53,144 nucleotides of DNA from an uncultured Alphaproteobacteria bacterium (GCA_903869725.1 CAIQAD010000047.1:1-53144), one strand, 5' to 3'; numbered from the stretch's first letter, positions 1 to 9,210 are shown. Made by a program: numbers and translations. The notes: a model not told the origin generated them from the letters alone.

Positions 1-514
1 AATCTTTACAATTGTATCTTGATAACTTTTTAGAATTGTCATTATAATTTAATAAATCTTGAGCAAAAACTACTGTATTTTTGATATCAAGTTCGGAATA
101 CTTTGCTACTTCAAATTTAGAATAAAAATTATCCGTATCTTTCAAAAATTTTACATAAAATTTCTTGTTATTTTCTAATGCTATTTTAGTAAATTTCTTT
201 CTATCAACTAAGCTTCCCATTATTTGAAAACTATTAAAACCTAAAATTTTAATCTTTTTAACTAAAGCGATAGATTTAATTGATGAAAAAATATTTCTTA
301 ATCCTACAAAACTTGCTGGTCCAAGATTAATCATAAAAAATTTTATTTCGTTTATAGTAATTTTATTCTTTTTTAAAAAATCCAAAAAAATAATTATAAA
401 ATTCTCGCTATTTTTAAATTCTTTTATCTCTAATTGACTTTCTAAATTGCCTTGTCTTGCATTTAGTAATAGACTTCCATGACTAATATCAATTGAACAA
501 TAATTAAATTTCAT
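1..514 (-). CDS. tsaB: tRNA threonylcarbamoyladenosine biosynthesis protein TsaB, partial (3' end outside window)
   Basis: This open frame reads from an ATG at 514 down to the window edge without a stop, giving about 170 residues of N-terminal and middle sequence. Residues 65-73 read GPASFVGLR, the signature loop of TsaB (GPGSFTGLR in most members), and the N-terminus MKFNYCSIDIS matches the first beta strand of the ASKHA fold. TsaB is the non-catalytic partner of TsaD in making the t6A37 modification of ANN-decoding tRNAs. The sequence is divergent, so TsaB rests mainly on the loop and fold. Its start codon shares the bases CATG with the divergent gene at 513. Confidence 0.75.
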   Translation of the reverse strand, partial: MKFNYCSIDISHGSLLLNARQGNLESQLEIKEFKNSENFIIIFLDFLKKNKITINEIKFFMINLGPASFVGLRNIFSSIKSIALVKKIKILGFNSFQIMGSLVDRKKFTKIALENNKKFYVKFLKDTDNFYSKFEVAKYSELDIKNTVVFAQDLLNYNDNSKKLSRYNCKD

Positions 515-1574
515 GAAATTTTTCTTCAAAATAAATGTTTTAATGACATTATTAATTCTAAGCAATCACACATTTTTAACAGCTCAAGAAAATCAAAACG
601 AAAAAGGCATTATTGGTCTGATGTATCACAGATTCAATGAAAATAAATATCCTACAACTAATGTCAAATTAAAGGATTTCGAGGAACAATTAAAAATGAT
701 TCAAAAGCAAAATATTCAATTTATATCTATCGATGAATTTAAAGACATCATGCTTGATAAAAAGAGCTACTCTAATAAGAAAGTTTTGTTGACTATTGAT
801 GACGCTTATAGATCTTTTTATGTAAACGCTTGGCCAATTTTAAAAGAGAAAAAAATTCCTTTCATACTATTTCTTAATACAAGAGAAATTAATGCAAATA
901 ATCCAAATTACATGACTTGGGATCAAATTAGGGAAATCAAAAATTCTAATATTGGCACAATTGGTGGACATAGTTTTTCTCATGACTACCTTGCTTTAAA
1001 AACTGACAAAGAAATATATGAAGATATTGTTCATTCAAACAATGATTTTTTTAGAGAGTTATCTTATATTCCAAAATATTTCTCTTATCCTTTTGGTCAA
1101 TATGGCGCGAACTTTTCAAAAATTGTTAAAGATCTTAATTACCAATTAGCATTTGGACAACATTCTGGGGTTATAGATACTTCTAAAAATTTATTTGAAT
1201 TACCAAGATATCCTATTAATGAAAATTACGGAAAACTTGATAGATTTTTATTTTTATTAAATACAAAGCCGCTACCCTTTAAATCATTTAAACCTGAGAA
1301 TAAGTTATTATCTAAATCAAATAATCCTCCTATAATTGAAATTGAATTTTTTAAAAATATAAAGAATATTAATAAAATTCATTGTTTTTCAAATAATAAT
1401 CGTAGTGGAGATTTTGATGAGCAAAAAATTATTTTCATTGGAGAAAATTGGATAAGAGTAAATTTAGATCAAAAATTTTATAGAAAAACCGGAAGAATAA
1501 ATTGTTCAATTCAAGACACAGAAGATAAACAATGGGGCTTTATGGGATTTCAGTTTACTACTTTTGAAGAATAA
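513..1574 (+). CDS. Secreted polysaccharide deacetylase (NodB/CE4 family)
   Basis: The 353-residue product has an N-terminal signal peptide (residues 1-24, likely cut after LTA) and a NodB-type fold. The metal/catalytic motif TIDDAY is at residues 94-99, the metal-binding His pair is in GGHSFSHDYL (H153, H157), and a SYPFGQY motif follows near residue 195. CE4 enzymes remove acetyl groups from N-acetylated sugars such as peptidoglycan or poly-GlcNAc; the substrate here cannot be read from sequence. The roughly 100-residue C-terminal tail after the NodB domain is not recognised. It is convergent, 7 bp apart, with a glucosaminidase gene, so both neighbours are predicted to act on amino-sugar polymers in the envelope. 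Confidence 0.82.
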   Translation: MKFFFKINVLMTLLILSNHTFLTAQENQNEKGIIGLMYHRFNENKYPTTNVKLKDFEEQLKMIQKQNIQFISIDEFKDIMLDKKSYSNKKVLLTIDDAYRSFYVNAWPILKEKKIPFILFLNTREINANNPNYMTWDQIREIKNSNIGTIGGHSFSHDYLALKTDKEIYEDIVHSNNDFFRELSYIPKYFSYPFGQYGANFSKIVKDLNYQLAFGQHSGVIDTSKNLFELPRYPINENYGKLDRFLFLLNTKPLPFKSFKPENKLLSKSNNPPIIEIEFFKNIKNINKIHCFSNNNRSGDFDEQKIIFIGENWIRVNLDQKFYRKTGRINCSIQDTEDKQWGFMGFQFTTFEE

Positions 1575-1581
1575 TTTTTAA

Positions 1582-2661
1582 TTATATCGAGCCAGATCGC
1601 TTAACTACTAATGCTGCTTTGTCAAAATCTCCTAAAGAATTTTGATCAATTATCTTTTTTAAACCTAAAATATAATCATCGCCTTTAGTTGAGTATTTAT
1701 GCAAGTAGCCAACTAATTTTGGACCAGAAATATTACCAAAAGGTTTGAAGACTCTCTGTTTAGCTCTTTGTTTTCTAAATTCATCATAAAAAGCATGAGT
1801 ATTTAAATTATTTTTATAGGCGTTGACCGCATAACGAATTTCATTAAATTTAGATATTTGATAGGTGCTATCATCTGGTCTATCCCAAGGAACCATACCT
1901 TCGCTAGATTTCCATGACCATTGGCCAAATAAAGCATTACCTTCAATTGCAAATCTAGATGTTCCCCAGCCACTTTCATAGGCTGCCTGTGCGATTGCTA
2001 AAGAAGGTGGAACTATATCCATTCTTAATAACAGCTCCTTATAATTTCCTGGTTTAACTTTATACTGTTCAAATTTATCTGAAAGCCATTGCTGTTCTTT
2101 TTTGTAACTCTTTTTGTTCATGATACCTATTAGCTTTCTTCTATCATCAATAATTTTTTGATTTTCTGACAAAACAATAGGCAACAAAATTTGAATAAAA
2201 ACTTTTTTTCTTATTTCAAAATTATCAATGTTATTTATTCCTTGCGGAAATTTTGCAAGAAAGAAATTAGCTACAGGCTCACCTTCTCTTACTTTATCTA
2301 AATTATACCCATTCTTTTCAAATAAGTTTATTAAACTTGTAACTTGCTGATATTCTAAACTTTCGTTTTGAGCATTATTTTCAAATAGTTTTTTCTTACT
2401 CATCATTCTATCAATTGATGGATTTTGTTTTAAAGATCCCTCCATTTCTGAACGATTAGTACCTATTTTTAAATTGTTTGTAGATTTAAATAATTCTGGA
2501 ACAAAAGCTGTGAAAATTAACAAAATAATTATAAGCGCATAAGAAGAAGCTATGGAAAAATTAAATTTATTTTTTAATTTAGAAAATTTTTTATTACTAC
2601 TAAAATAATAATTAATTTTTCCTAAAAAAAAATTTTTACAATTCAAAAGAATATTTTTCAT
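1582..2661 (-). CDS. Bax-like membrane-anchored N-acetylglucosaminidase-domain protein
   Basis: The 359-residue product has one N-terminal transmembrane segment (about residues 36-56) and a C-terminal glucosaminidase-family domain (Bax/FlgJ type, pfam01832). The domain is recognised from PSLAIAQAAYESGWGTSRFA with the catalytic Glu in AAYESGWG, followed by NALFGQW and a YAVNAYKNNLNTH segment. Proteins of this family hydrolyse peptidoglycan glycan strands or resemble enzymes that do. The region between membrane anchor and domain is lysine-rich and unrecognised. It is downstream of the NifU-type gene on the same strand with a 15-bp gap, so they may be co-transcribed. Confidence 0.82.
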   Translation of the reverse strand: MKNILLNCKNFFLGKINYYFSSNKKFSKLKNKFNFSIASSYALIIILLIFTAFVPELFKSTNNLKIGTNRSEMEGSLKQNPSIDRMMSKKKLFENNAQNESLEYQQVTSLINLFEKNGYNLDKVREGEPVANFFLAKFPQGINNIDNFEIRKKVFIQILLPIVLSENQKIIDDRRKLIGIMNKKSYKKEQQWLSDKFEQYKVKPGNYKELLLRMDIVPPSLAIAQAAYESGWGTSRFAIEGNALFGQWSWKSSEGMVPWDRPDDSTYQISKFNEIRYAVNAYKNNLNTHAFYDEFRKQRAKQRVFKPFGNISGPKLVGYLHKYSTKGDDYILGLKKIIDQNSLGDFDKAALVVKRSGSI

Positions 2662-2676
2662 AATATAAATTAAAAA

Positions 2677-3219
2677 TTAGTGCGAAATAGCTCTTACGCT
2701 TTTCACTTCGGGCACATAATGAACTAACATACGTTCAACCCCCTGTTTTAAAGTTAAAGTTGATGAAGGACATCCAGCGCAACTTCCTTGTAACTCAACC
2801 TCTGCTACACCATCAACAAATGCTTTTAATTTTATGTTACCGCCATCCATTGCAACTGCTGGTCTAATTTTAAGCTCCAAAACTTCTTCAATTCTTTTAA
2901 AAATATCACTCTGTTTTGAATCTATATTTATGGCAATTTCTATGGGCTTAAAATTCCCAGAAAAATTAAGTCTTATTAAATTTTCAATGGAATCTTGCAT
3001 TTCATTCCAATTTACAGTTGGTTTTTTTTTAACTGATATAAAATTACTGCCCAAGAACAGCAATTCAATGTCACATGTATTAAAAAAACTTCCAACAAAG
3101 GGATAATTATTTCCCTCTGAGGCACTTTTAAACTCAATAGTCCCGTTTTTAACCAACTCTACATCCAGTACAAATTTCAAAGTATCTGGATTTGGTGTTT
3201 GTTGAACATTAATGTTCAT
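2677..3219 (-). CDS. NifU-family Fe-S cluster carrier (Nfu type)
   Basis: The 180-residue product starts MNINVQQTPNPDTLKF, the hallmark of the Nfu N-terminal domain. It ends in a NifU C-terminal domain with the cluster-binding CxxC in GSCAGCPSS (C147, C150). It lacks the IscU scaffold domain, so this is a carrier that takes assembled [4Fe-4S] clusters to client enzymes rather than a nitrogen-fixation protein. The gene lies downstream of trpS, as is common in Alphaproteobacteria, and upstream of the Bax-like gene. A 93-bp gap with a small hairpin separates it from trpS, so it may have its own promoter. Confidence 0.9.
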   Translation of the reverse strand: MNINVQQTPNPDTLKFVLDVELVKNGTIEFKSASEGNNYPFVGSFFNTCDIELLFLGSNFISVKKKPTVNWNEMQDSIENLIRLNFSGNFKPIEIAINIDSKQSDIFKRIEEVLELKIRPAVAMDGGNIKLKAFVDGVAEVELQGSCAGCPSSTLTLKQGVERMLVHYVPEVKSVRAISH

Positions 3220-3282
3220 ATGATGAATTTAGTTATTATAATTTGCAATTAAAGTAACTACTCTTTATAAAAAGACATATAA

Positions 3283-3299
3283 AACAGTATCTTACTGTT
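3283..3299 (-). terminator. Weak hairpin after trpS
   Basis: A perfect 7-bp inverted repeat (AACAGTA / TACTGTT, 3-nt loop) lies 13 bp beyond the trpS stop. Read on the minus strand it is followed by TTATAT, a poor U tract. It could weakly terminate trpS transcription or separate trpS from the NifU-type gene. The rest of the 93-bp gap is AT-rich and shows nothing else I can name. Confidence 0.35.
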
Positions 3300-3312
3300 A
3301 TTCTACGTTTTT

Positions 3313-4317
3313 CTACAGTGCGAGGCCTAAGATATTATGAACATCTTTCAATGTTTGATTTGAAACAATATTGGCTTTTTCAGCGCCGTCTTTAAGTATT
3401 TTTTTAATATTATTTGGGTCTTTTTTAAATTCCTTAATTTTTTTCCCGATTGGCACTATTTCTTTTATCAAATAATCGCTCAAAATATTTTTAAATTCAG
3501 AAAAATTCTTACCACTAAAATCCTTCAAGGCGGCTTCTAAGGTCTGATTTTTCAAAATTGCCAATATTCCTATTAAATTTCTTGCTTCATCTCTACCGTT
3601 TAGGTCTTCAACTTTTGAAGGTATTAAATCGTTGTCCGTTTTAGCCTTTTTAATTTTTTGAATAATTTGATCTTCCGTATCTGTTAAATTAATTCTTGAA
3701 TATTCAGAATCATCTGATTTGCTCATCTTTTTTTTACCATCCTTTAAACTCATAATTCTAGCAACTTCTTTTACAATTACAGGCTCTGGCAACTGAAAAA
3801 AATCTTTACAATTAAAATCATTATTAAATTTTATAGCTATGTCCCTGCATAATTCTAAATGTTGCTTTTGATCTTCTCCCACGGGTACGTGTGTTGCCTT
3901 ATACAACAAAATATCAGCTGCCATTAAAATTGGGTAGCTATAAAGACCTACGCTTGCTTTTTCTTTATTAGACCCCGCTTTTTCCTTAAATTGCGTCATT
4001 CGATTTAACCAACCTATTCTTGCAACACAATTAAAAATCCAAGCTAATTCAGAATGACCAGGGACTGCTGATTGACAGAAAATAATATTTTTCTTTGGGT
4101 CTATGCCACAGGCAAGAAAAGCTGCTGCTGTTTCAATAACATTATTTTTTAATTGTTGTGGATCTTGAAAAATTGTTATTGCATGTAAATCAGCCAACAT
4201 AAAATAACATTCAAATTTTTGTTGAAGTGCTACAAAATTTTTAATTGCTCCTAAATAGTTTCCAAGATGCAAATTTCCTGTAGGCTGAACTCCTGATAAA
4301 ATTCTATTTTTAATCAT
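3313..4317 (-). CDS. trpS: Tryptophanyl-tRNA synthetase
   Basis: The 334-residue class I aminoacyl-tRNA synthetase charges tRNA-Trp. It opens with GVQPTGNLHLGNYLGA, whose HLGN (residues 17-20) is the HIGH motif, and has KMSKS at 197-201. The SYPILMAADILLY and PVGEDQKQHLELCRDIA segments are typical of bacterial TrpRS, and the length is normal. The gene follows murJ on the same strand with a 9-bp gap, a conserved alphaproteobacterial pairing. Confidence 0.97.
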   Translation of the reverse strand: MIKNRILSGVQPTGNLHLGNYLGAIKNFVALQQKFECYFMLADLHAITIFQDPQQLKNNVIETAAAFLACGIDPKKNIIFCQSAVPGHSELAWIFNCVARIGWLNRMTQFKEKAGSNKEKASVGLYSYPILMAADILLYKATHVPVGEDQKQHLELCRDIAIKFNNDFNCKDFFQLPEPVIVKEVARIMSLKDGKKKMSKSDDSEYSRINLTDTEDQIIQKIKKAKTDNDLIPSKVEDLNGRDEARNLIGILAILKNQTLEAALKDFSGKNFSEFKNILSDYLIKEIVPIGKKIKEFKKDPNNIKKILKDGAEKANIVSNQTLKDVHNILGLAL

Positions 4318-4326
4318 TAATAAATA

Positions 4327-5841
4327 TTAAAATTTTAAATCGCTAATCGAAAATGCTTTAATAAAAAAAGCACATAAAAAATATATTAAACTAGAAAATA
4401 AGACCATAGAAATTAAAGTTAAAGGTTTTACTAATGAATTCAATAACAAATATTCACCAAAAATTTTTATCAATAAAACAAATACTAAGCCCATTATAAT
4501 TGTACAAAAAATTGTCTTTAATATTTTAATAAAAAATAACTTATCGAAAAAATGATATTTATCTAAATAAAGATTAACCTGATAAATAATTACAGTACAC
4601 CAAGCCGCAAAGCTTGTTGCAAAAGGAATTATTAAAAATCCAACTTTTTTAAAAAATATTAAACTTACAATAATATTAATAGAGACCGAAAATACAGAAA
4701 TATAAAAAGGAAGCTTGGTATTGTGTCTAGCAAAATAGAAACTCGCATACACTTTCGTTAATGCAAAAGCTGGTAACCCAATACCAAATAAAAAAAGCGC
4801 ATTAGAAGTATTAACGATTGTTTCTGAATTGAAAGAACCAAACCCAAAGATGGATTTAATTATTTCATTATATCCAACAATAATTCCTATAAATGCTGGC
4901 AATGTTAAAAATAAGCATAACTCCAAAGAACGATTCTGAATTGAATTAATTCTACTAAATTTTGCAGTTAATATTTCTTTTGAAAGTCTTGGCAAAACTA
5001 CAGTTCCTATTGCAATTCCACTCAATGCAAGTGGCAACTGATAAATTCTGTCAGCATAATATAAATAAGATACTGCACTTGTCTGAAAAGACGCAATTAT
5101 TGTTCCGACTAAAATATTTAATTGATTAATTCCTGAAGCAAAAACACTAGGAAAAAATTTCTTAAAAAAAATTCTTATTTTATTATTAATCCTAACTCTA
5201 AATAATAATTTTAACTTAAAATATTGTTTTAAAAATAAGAACAAATAGATAGCCTGAACAAATCCTACTAAAACTAAAGTAATGCACGATGCATACACAA
5301 GCTCTATTTGACTACTATGAAATAAGAATAAAGACACAATTAATAAGCCATTAAATATTATCGGAGCGGCTGCTGTTACAAAAAATTTCTCATTGAAATT
5401 TAATATTGCAGAAAATACTGAGGCTATTGAAATAAAAAAAAGAAAAGGGAAACTAATTCTATATAAATTAACTGCTAGTTCGAACTTTTCAGGAATTTTT
5501 TGAAAACCAGGGGCAATTAAATATAAAAATTGACGCGCAAATATTTCAACTATTACTATAACAATTATAATAAAAATTATTTTTAAACTTAATATTTGGT
5601 TTGCAAATAAATTTCTTTTTGCTTTACTTTCCTTGGCATAAGATGGAATAAATGCAGAATTAAAAACCCCCTCTGCAAATAATTGCCTAAATGTGTTAGG
5701 AAATCTAAAAGCAACAAATAATGCATCTGATGCAATTCCAGCTCCTAAATAAACTGCAATAAGATTATCTCTTATAAATCCTAGTATCCTACTTAAGAAA
5801 GTTGCAAACCCAAATGAAAAAACATTTTTTAAAATATTCAT
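4327..5841 (-). CDS. murJ: Lipid II flippase MurJ (MviN)
   Basis: The 504-residue polytopic membrane protein carries about 14 hydrophobic segments. Its N-terminal half has the MurJ hallmarks SRILGFIRDNLIA and FRFPNTFRQLFAEGVFNSAF. MurJ flips the peptidoglycan precursor lipid II across the inner membrane. Length and motif order are standard. It is 9 bp upstream of trpS. In many Alphaproteobacteria glnD and mutS precede this gene; here the next gene upstream is a small DUF2061 protein. Confidence 0.96.
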   Translation of the reverse strand: MNILKNVFSFGFATFLSRILGFIRDNLIAVYLGAGIASDALFVAFRFPNTFRQLFAEGVFNSAFIPSYAKESKAKRNLFANQILSLKIIFIIIVIVIVEIFARQFLYLIAPGFQKIPEKFELAVNLYRISFPFLFFISIASVFSAILNFNEKFFVTAAAPIIFNGLLIVSLFLFHSSQIELVYASCITLVLVGFVQAIYLFLFLKQYFKLKLLFRVRINNKIRIFFKKFFPSVFASGINQLNILVGTIIASFQTSAVSYLYYADRIYQLPLALSGIAIGTVVLPRLSKEILTAKFSRINSIQNRSLELCLFLTLPAFIGIIVGYNEIIKSIFGFGSFNSETIVNTSNALFLFGIGLPAFALTKVYASFYFARHNTKLPFYISVFSVSINIIVSLIFFKKVGFLIIPFATSFAAWCTVIIYQVNLYLDKYHFFDKLFFIKILKTIFCTIIMGLVFVLLIKIFGEYLLLNSLVKPLTLISMVLFSSLIYFLCAFFIKAFSISDLKF

Positions 5842-5891
5842 CTAATCTTTAAATTTCTGACTTTTTCCTTAAAATTAATTCTGAGACAAAA

Positions 5892-6131
5892 CTACTTATG
5901 TTTATATAGTCTTCCCCAATTAATTTTATTCCAAAATCTTTCATGTAACCAAAAAAGAACTATTTTTGTAAAAATTTCTGTAAAAGCTATACCTGTCGCT
6001 ATTTTTACTCGACCAGTAATTAACCAACTTATTATAAACGTGTCGACAGTGCCTGTTATTCTCCAGCTAATAGCCTTGATTAAACTTCTGCTATGATTCT
6101 CTATGAAAACTGGCTTTCTTAATTTCACCAT
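5892..6131 (-). CDS. DUF2061 small membrane protein
   Basis: The 79-residue protein contains the DUF2061 signature: a basic start (HSRSLIKAISWRITGTVDTF), one or two hydrophobic stretches (FIISWLITG and IAFTEIFTKIVLFW), and a conserved C-terminal WLHERFWNKI. The family function is unknown; it is a predicted inner-membrane protein often found beside sulfur or envelope genes. It sits 50 bp upstream of murJ on the same strand. Confidence 0.85.
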   Translation of the reverse strand: MVKLRKPVFIENHSRSLIKAISWRITGTVDTFIISWLITGRVKIATGIAFTEIFTKIVLFWLHERFWNKINWGRLYKHK

Positions 6132-6204
6132 AATTTAAATACTAGAGTTATTAAAGTTTCCAGTCAATTTGCAGAGAAGAAATATAAAGCACGATTACTA
6201 AAAC

Positions 6205-6222
6205 TAAGCAAAATCATGCTTA
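6205..6222. repeat. Inverted repeat in the 197-bp DUF2061/maeB gap
   Basis: TAAGCA and TGCTTA form a perfect 6-bp inverted repeat around a 6-nt spacer. It lies between two divergently transcribed genes, 107 bp before the maeB start. It could be an operator for a dimeric regulator or a small hairpin. The rest of the gap shows no tRNA fold, riboswitch or reading frame that I recognise. Confidence 0.3.
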
Positions 6223-6328
6223 AAATATTCATTTGATACTAAGTTTTGGCTTTGTTTTAATAATTATAAGTCATATAAATATAGATTAAGAAACTACTTC
6301 TTAGAGATTATTATTAAAAATATTTTTT

Positions 6329-8596
6329 ATGGAAAAATTCACCGACAAAGAAGCTTTAGACTTTCATACTCAAGGTAAGCCTGGAAAAATTGAAATAATT
6401 CCTTCAAAACCAATGGCTACACAAAAAGATTTAGCATTGGCTTATTCTCCAGGTGTTGCAATTCCAGTTTTAGCCATCGCAAAAGATCCTCTTAAAGCTT
6501 ACGATTATACTAGCAAAGGCAATATGGTTGCTGTCATATCTAATGGTACTGCAATTTTAGGCCTTGGAGACCTAGGTGCACTTGCTTCAAAACCTGTAAT
6601 GGAAGGTAAAGCGGTTCTTTTTAAAAGGTTTGCAGATATTGACTCTATAGATATCGAAATAGATTCTAAAGACGCGAAACAAATTATAGAAACAATTGCA
6701 AGCATAGGTAATAGTTTTGGTGGTATCAATCTAGAAGATATTGCGGCTCCTGACTGTTTCATTATCGAACAAGAATTAAAAAATAGATTAGAAATACCTG
6801 TATTTCATGATGACCAACATGGAACTGCTATTATAACAGTTGCTGGAATATTAAATGCTCTAGAGATTATTAAAAAATCTATAAAAGACGTTAAGATAGT
6901 TGTGAATGGAGCAGGAGCTGCTGGTATCGCATGTGTAGAATTATTAAAAGCAATGGGCTTGCAAGATAAGAATGCGATTATGTTAGATCGACAAGGAGTT
7001 ATTTACAAGGGCAGACCAAATGTAGACCAATTTAAATCAGCTCACGCTGTAGACACAAAACTTAGAACGTTAGCTGAGGCGCTAAAGGGAGCCGACATAT
7101 TTTTAGGATTATCTGCAAAAAACGTTGTTACAGAAGATATGGCAAAATCAATGGCAAAAAATCCTATAATTTTTGCTTGCGCAAATCCAGATCCAGAAAT
7201 TTTACCAGAATTGGCCCAAGCGGCTAGACCTGATGCGATTATTGCAACTGGGAGATCTGATTATCCAAATCAAGTAAATAATGTTTTAGGATTTCCATAT
7301 ATTTTTAGAGGAGCTTTAGACGTTAGGGCAAAAACAATTAATAATGAAATGAAAATTGCTGCAGCAAAAGCTATTGCTGATCTTGCAAAAGAAGATGTTC
7401 CGGATGAAGTAGTGAGTGCATACGGTGGCGAAAGACCAAAATTTGGAAAAAATTACATTATCCCTTCACCATTTGATCCAAGATTAATAAGAAATGTATC
7501 AGCAGCTGTTGCGGAGGCCGCTATGAAAAGTGGGGTCGCAAGAAAGAAAATTGAAAATTTTGCAGAATATAAAGATAGTTTAGCTGCAAGATTAGATCCT
7601 TCGGTTGGTTTCTTACAAAATATTTACAGCCAAATTAGAAAAAAACCAAAAAGAGTGATTTTTGGAGAAGGAGAAGAAGAGTCAATGTTAAGAGCAGCAA
7701 TTGATTTTAAAAATAATAATCTTGGAACTCCAATTCTTATTGGTAGTGCTGAAAAAATAAAAAAACAATTACAAGAACTTGGTTTAACATTAGATAAATC
7801 TATAGAGATTCATAATTCAAAAAATGAAGAGCAAACTAAAAAATATACAGATCATATTTATAAAAGATTACAGAGAAAAGGTTTTTTAAAAAGAGATTGT
7901 GAGAGAATGATAAGAAATAATAGAGTAGTTTTTGGATCTTGTATGGTTGATCTTGGAGATGCAGATGCAATGGTAACTGGGGTAACAAGAACTTTCAGTG
8001 ATACACTCGAAAACATTAGATATGTCGTAGACGCTAGACCAAACGAGGTTATTTTTGGGTTAACAATAGCGGTTACAAAAAAAGGTGCAATTTTTGTTGC
8101 AGATACAAACGTTAATGAATATCCAAATGCCGAAAATCTTGCGGATATAGCTATATCATCAGCAAGAGTTGCTAGACTTTTAGGCTTTGTTCCAAGAGTT
8201 GCTTTCTTATCTCATTCTACGTTTGGAAAACCTATGTCAGAAAGAAGTATTCACTTAAGAGAAGCGAGAGATATTTTGGAAAGAAGAAAAGTAGATTTTG
8301 AATTTGAAGGTGAAATGCAACCAGATGTTGCTCTAGACCAAAAATTTAAATCTATTTATCCATTTTCAAAATTAACAGGATCTGCAAATATTTTAATTAT
8401 GCCTGCTATTCATAGCGCGGCAATTTCTACAAAAATGTTAAAAGAGTTAGGAGGATCTACTTTAGTTGGTCCAATGTTAGTTGGCTTAAATTCACCAATA
8501 CAAATATCAACTTTGAGATCAAAAGTTTCTGATATATTTAACATGGCAGCTATTTCTGCGTTTTCTTCTGAAGTTATTAAATATAAGAAAAATTAA
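6329..8596 (+). CDS. maeB: NADP-dependent malic enzyme (malic enzyme-phosphotransacetylase fusion)
   Basis: The 755-residue product converts malate to pyruvate and CO2 with reduction of NADP. The malic-enzyme half (about residues 1-420) has the ALAYSPGVA start, a VFHDDQHGTAI motif and the nucleotide-binding loop GAGAAG (194-199). From about residue 430 follows a phosphotransacetylase-like domain (VIFGEGEEESMLRAA, ending near NILIMPAIHSAAI). In MaeB proteins this domain is regulatory and binds acetyl-CoA rather than acting as an enzyme. Length is typical. No Shine-Dalgarno sequence precedes the ATG. It converges with the BON lipoprotein gene with a 4-bp overlap. Confidence 0.96.
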   Translation: MEKFTDKEALDFHTQGKPGKIEIIPSKPMATQKDLALAYSPGVAIPVLAIAKDPLKAYDYTSKGNMVAVISNGTAILGLGDLGALASKPVMEGKAVLFKRFADIDSIDIEIDSKDAKQIIETIASIGNSFGGINLEDIAAPDCFIIEQELKNRLEIPVFHDDQHGTAIITVAGILNALEIIKKSIKDVKIVVNGAGAAGIACVELLKAMGLQDKNAIMLDRQGVIYKGRPNVDQFKSAHAVDTKLRTLAEALKGADIFLGLSAKNVVTEDMAKSMAKNPIIFACANPDPEILPELAQAARPDAIIATGRSDYPNQVNNVLGFPYIFRGALDVRAKTINNEMKIAAAKAIADLAKEDVPDEVVSAYGGERPKFGKNYIIPSPFDPRLIRNVSAAVAEAAMKSGVARKKIENFAEYKDSLAARLDPSVGFLQNIYSQIRKKPKRVIFGEGEEESMLRAAIDFKNNNLGTPILIGSAEKIKKQLQELGLTLDKSIEIHNSKNEEQTKKYTDHIYKRLQRKGFLKRDCERMIRNNRVVFGSCMVDLGDADAMVTGVTRTFSDTLENIRYVVDARPNEVIFGLTIAVTKKGAIFVADTNVNEYPNAENLADIAISSARVARLLGFVPRVAFLSHSTFGKPMSERSIHLREARDILERRKVDFEFEGEMQPDVALDQKFKSIYPFSKLTGSANILIMPAIHSAAISTKMLKELGGSTLVGPMLVGLNSPIQISTLRSKVSDIFNMAAISAFSSEVIKYKKN

Positions 8597-9210
8597 AGAT
8601 AGTGTTGTCTTGTAAGATCCGTAGCTAAAATAATACTTGAGACAACTTCTTCAACATTTGGGATTAATTTTACTTCTTTTATAACTTCATCGAATTCATT
8701 TTTATCACTAGCCATTCCATAAATATAAACTTTGCCATTAATAACATCAAAATTATAATTTGAAGATCCAATATTTTTATTCACTAATAAAGCAACGTAT
8801 AATTGCGAGCCAATTAAAGCGTCTTTTGCTCTTTGTTTAAAAGAAGTTTGATCAATAATAACAATATCATTTTTAACCGCTTTTATTCCTGAAGTTTCCC
8901 AAGCAATTTTTGTTATTTTTAATTTATCTTCAGCCTGTTCAACTTTTCCACTTAAAAAAGCTGTTCCATCAATTACTTTAACATTAATAAAAAATTGCCT
9001 GTAGTCATTTTTTATTATTTTAGCAGTAATTAAATTTTCACTAATTTTATCGTCAATATAAAGGCCTGGTGATCTTGGGTCAGATTTTATTGAAACACCA
9101 AGTCCAAAAGCTGAGGTAACATAATTACCTACACTTGTGGCAGAAGTAGTTAAGGATTGGGTGCAAGAACTTAGAATAATAATTAAGAAAAAAAATTTTA
9201 AAGATTTCAT
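8593..9210 (-). CDS. Outer-membrane BON-domain lipoprotein (DolP/OsmY-like)
   Basis: The 205-residue lipoprotein has a hydrophobic signal ending in the lipobox LSSC (Cys16) and two BON domains (about residues 55-115 and 130-200). The first is marked by DGTAFLSGKVEQ and the second by NGKVYIYGMA. BON domains bind phospholipid. The two-BON lipoprotein architecture matches DolP (YraP), which supports outer-membrane integrity and normally sits beside rsmI and the YraN/DiaA genes. Here it overlaps the rsmI stop by 4 bp, supporting the call. Confidence 0.85.
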   Translation of the reverse strand: MKSLKFFFLIIILSSCTQSLTTSATSVGNYVTSAFGLGVSIKSDPRSPGLYIDDKISENLITAKIIKNDYRQFFINVKVIDGTAFLSGKVEQAEDKLKITKIAWETSGIKAVKNDIVIIDQTSFKQRAKDALIGSQLYVALLVNKNIGSSNYNFDVINGKVYIYGMASDKNEFDEVIKEVKLIPNVEEVVSSIILATDLTRQHYL

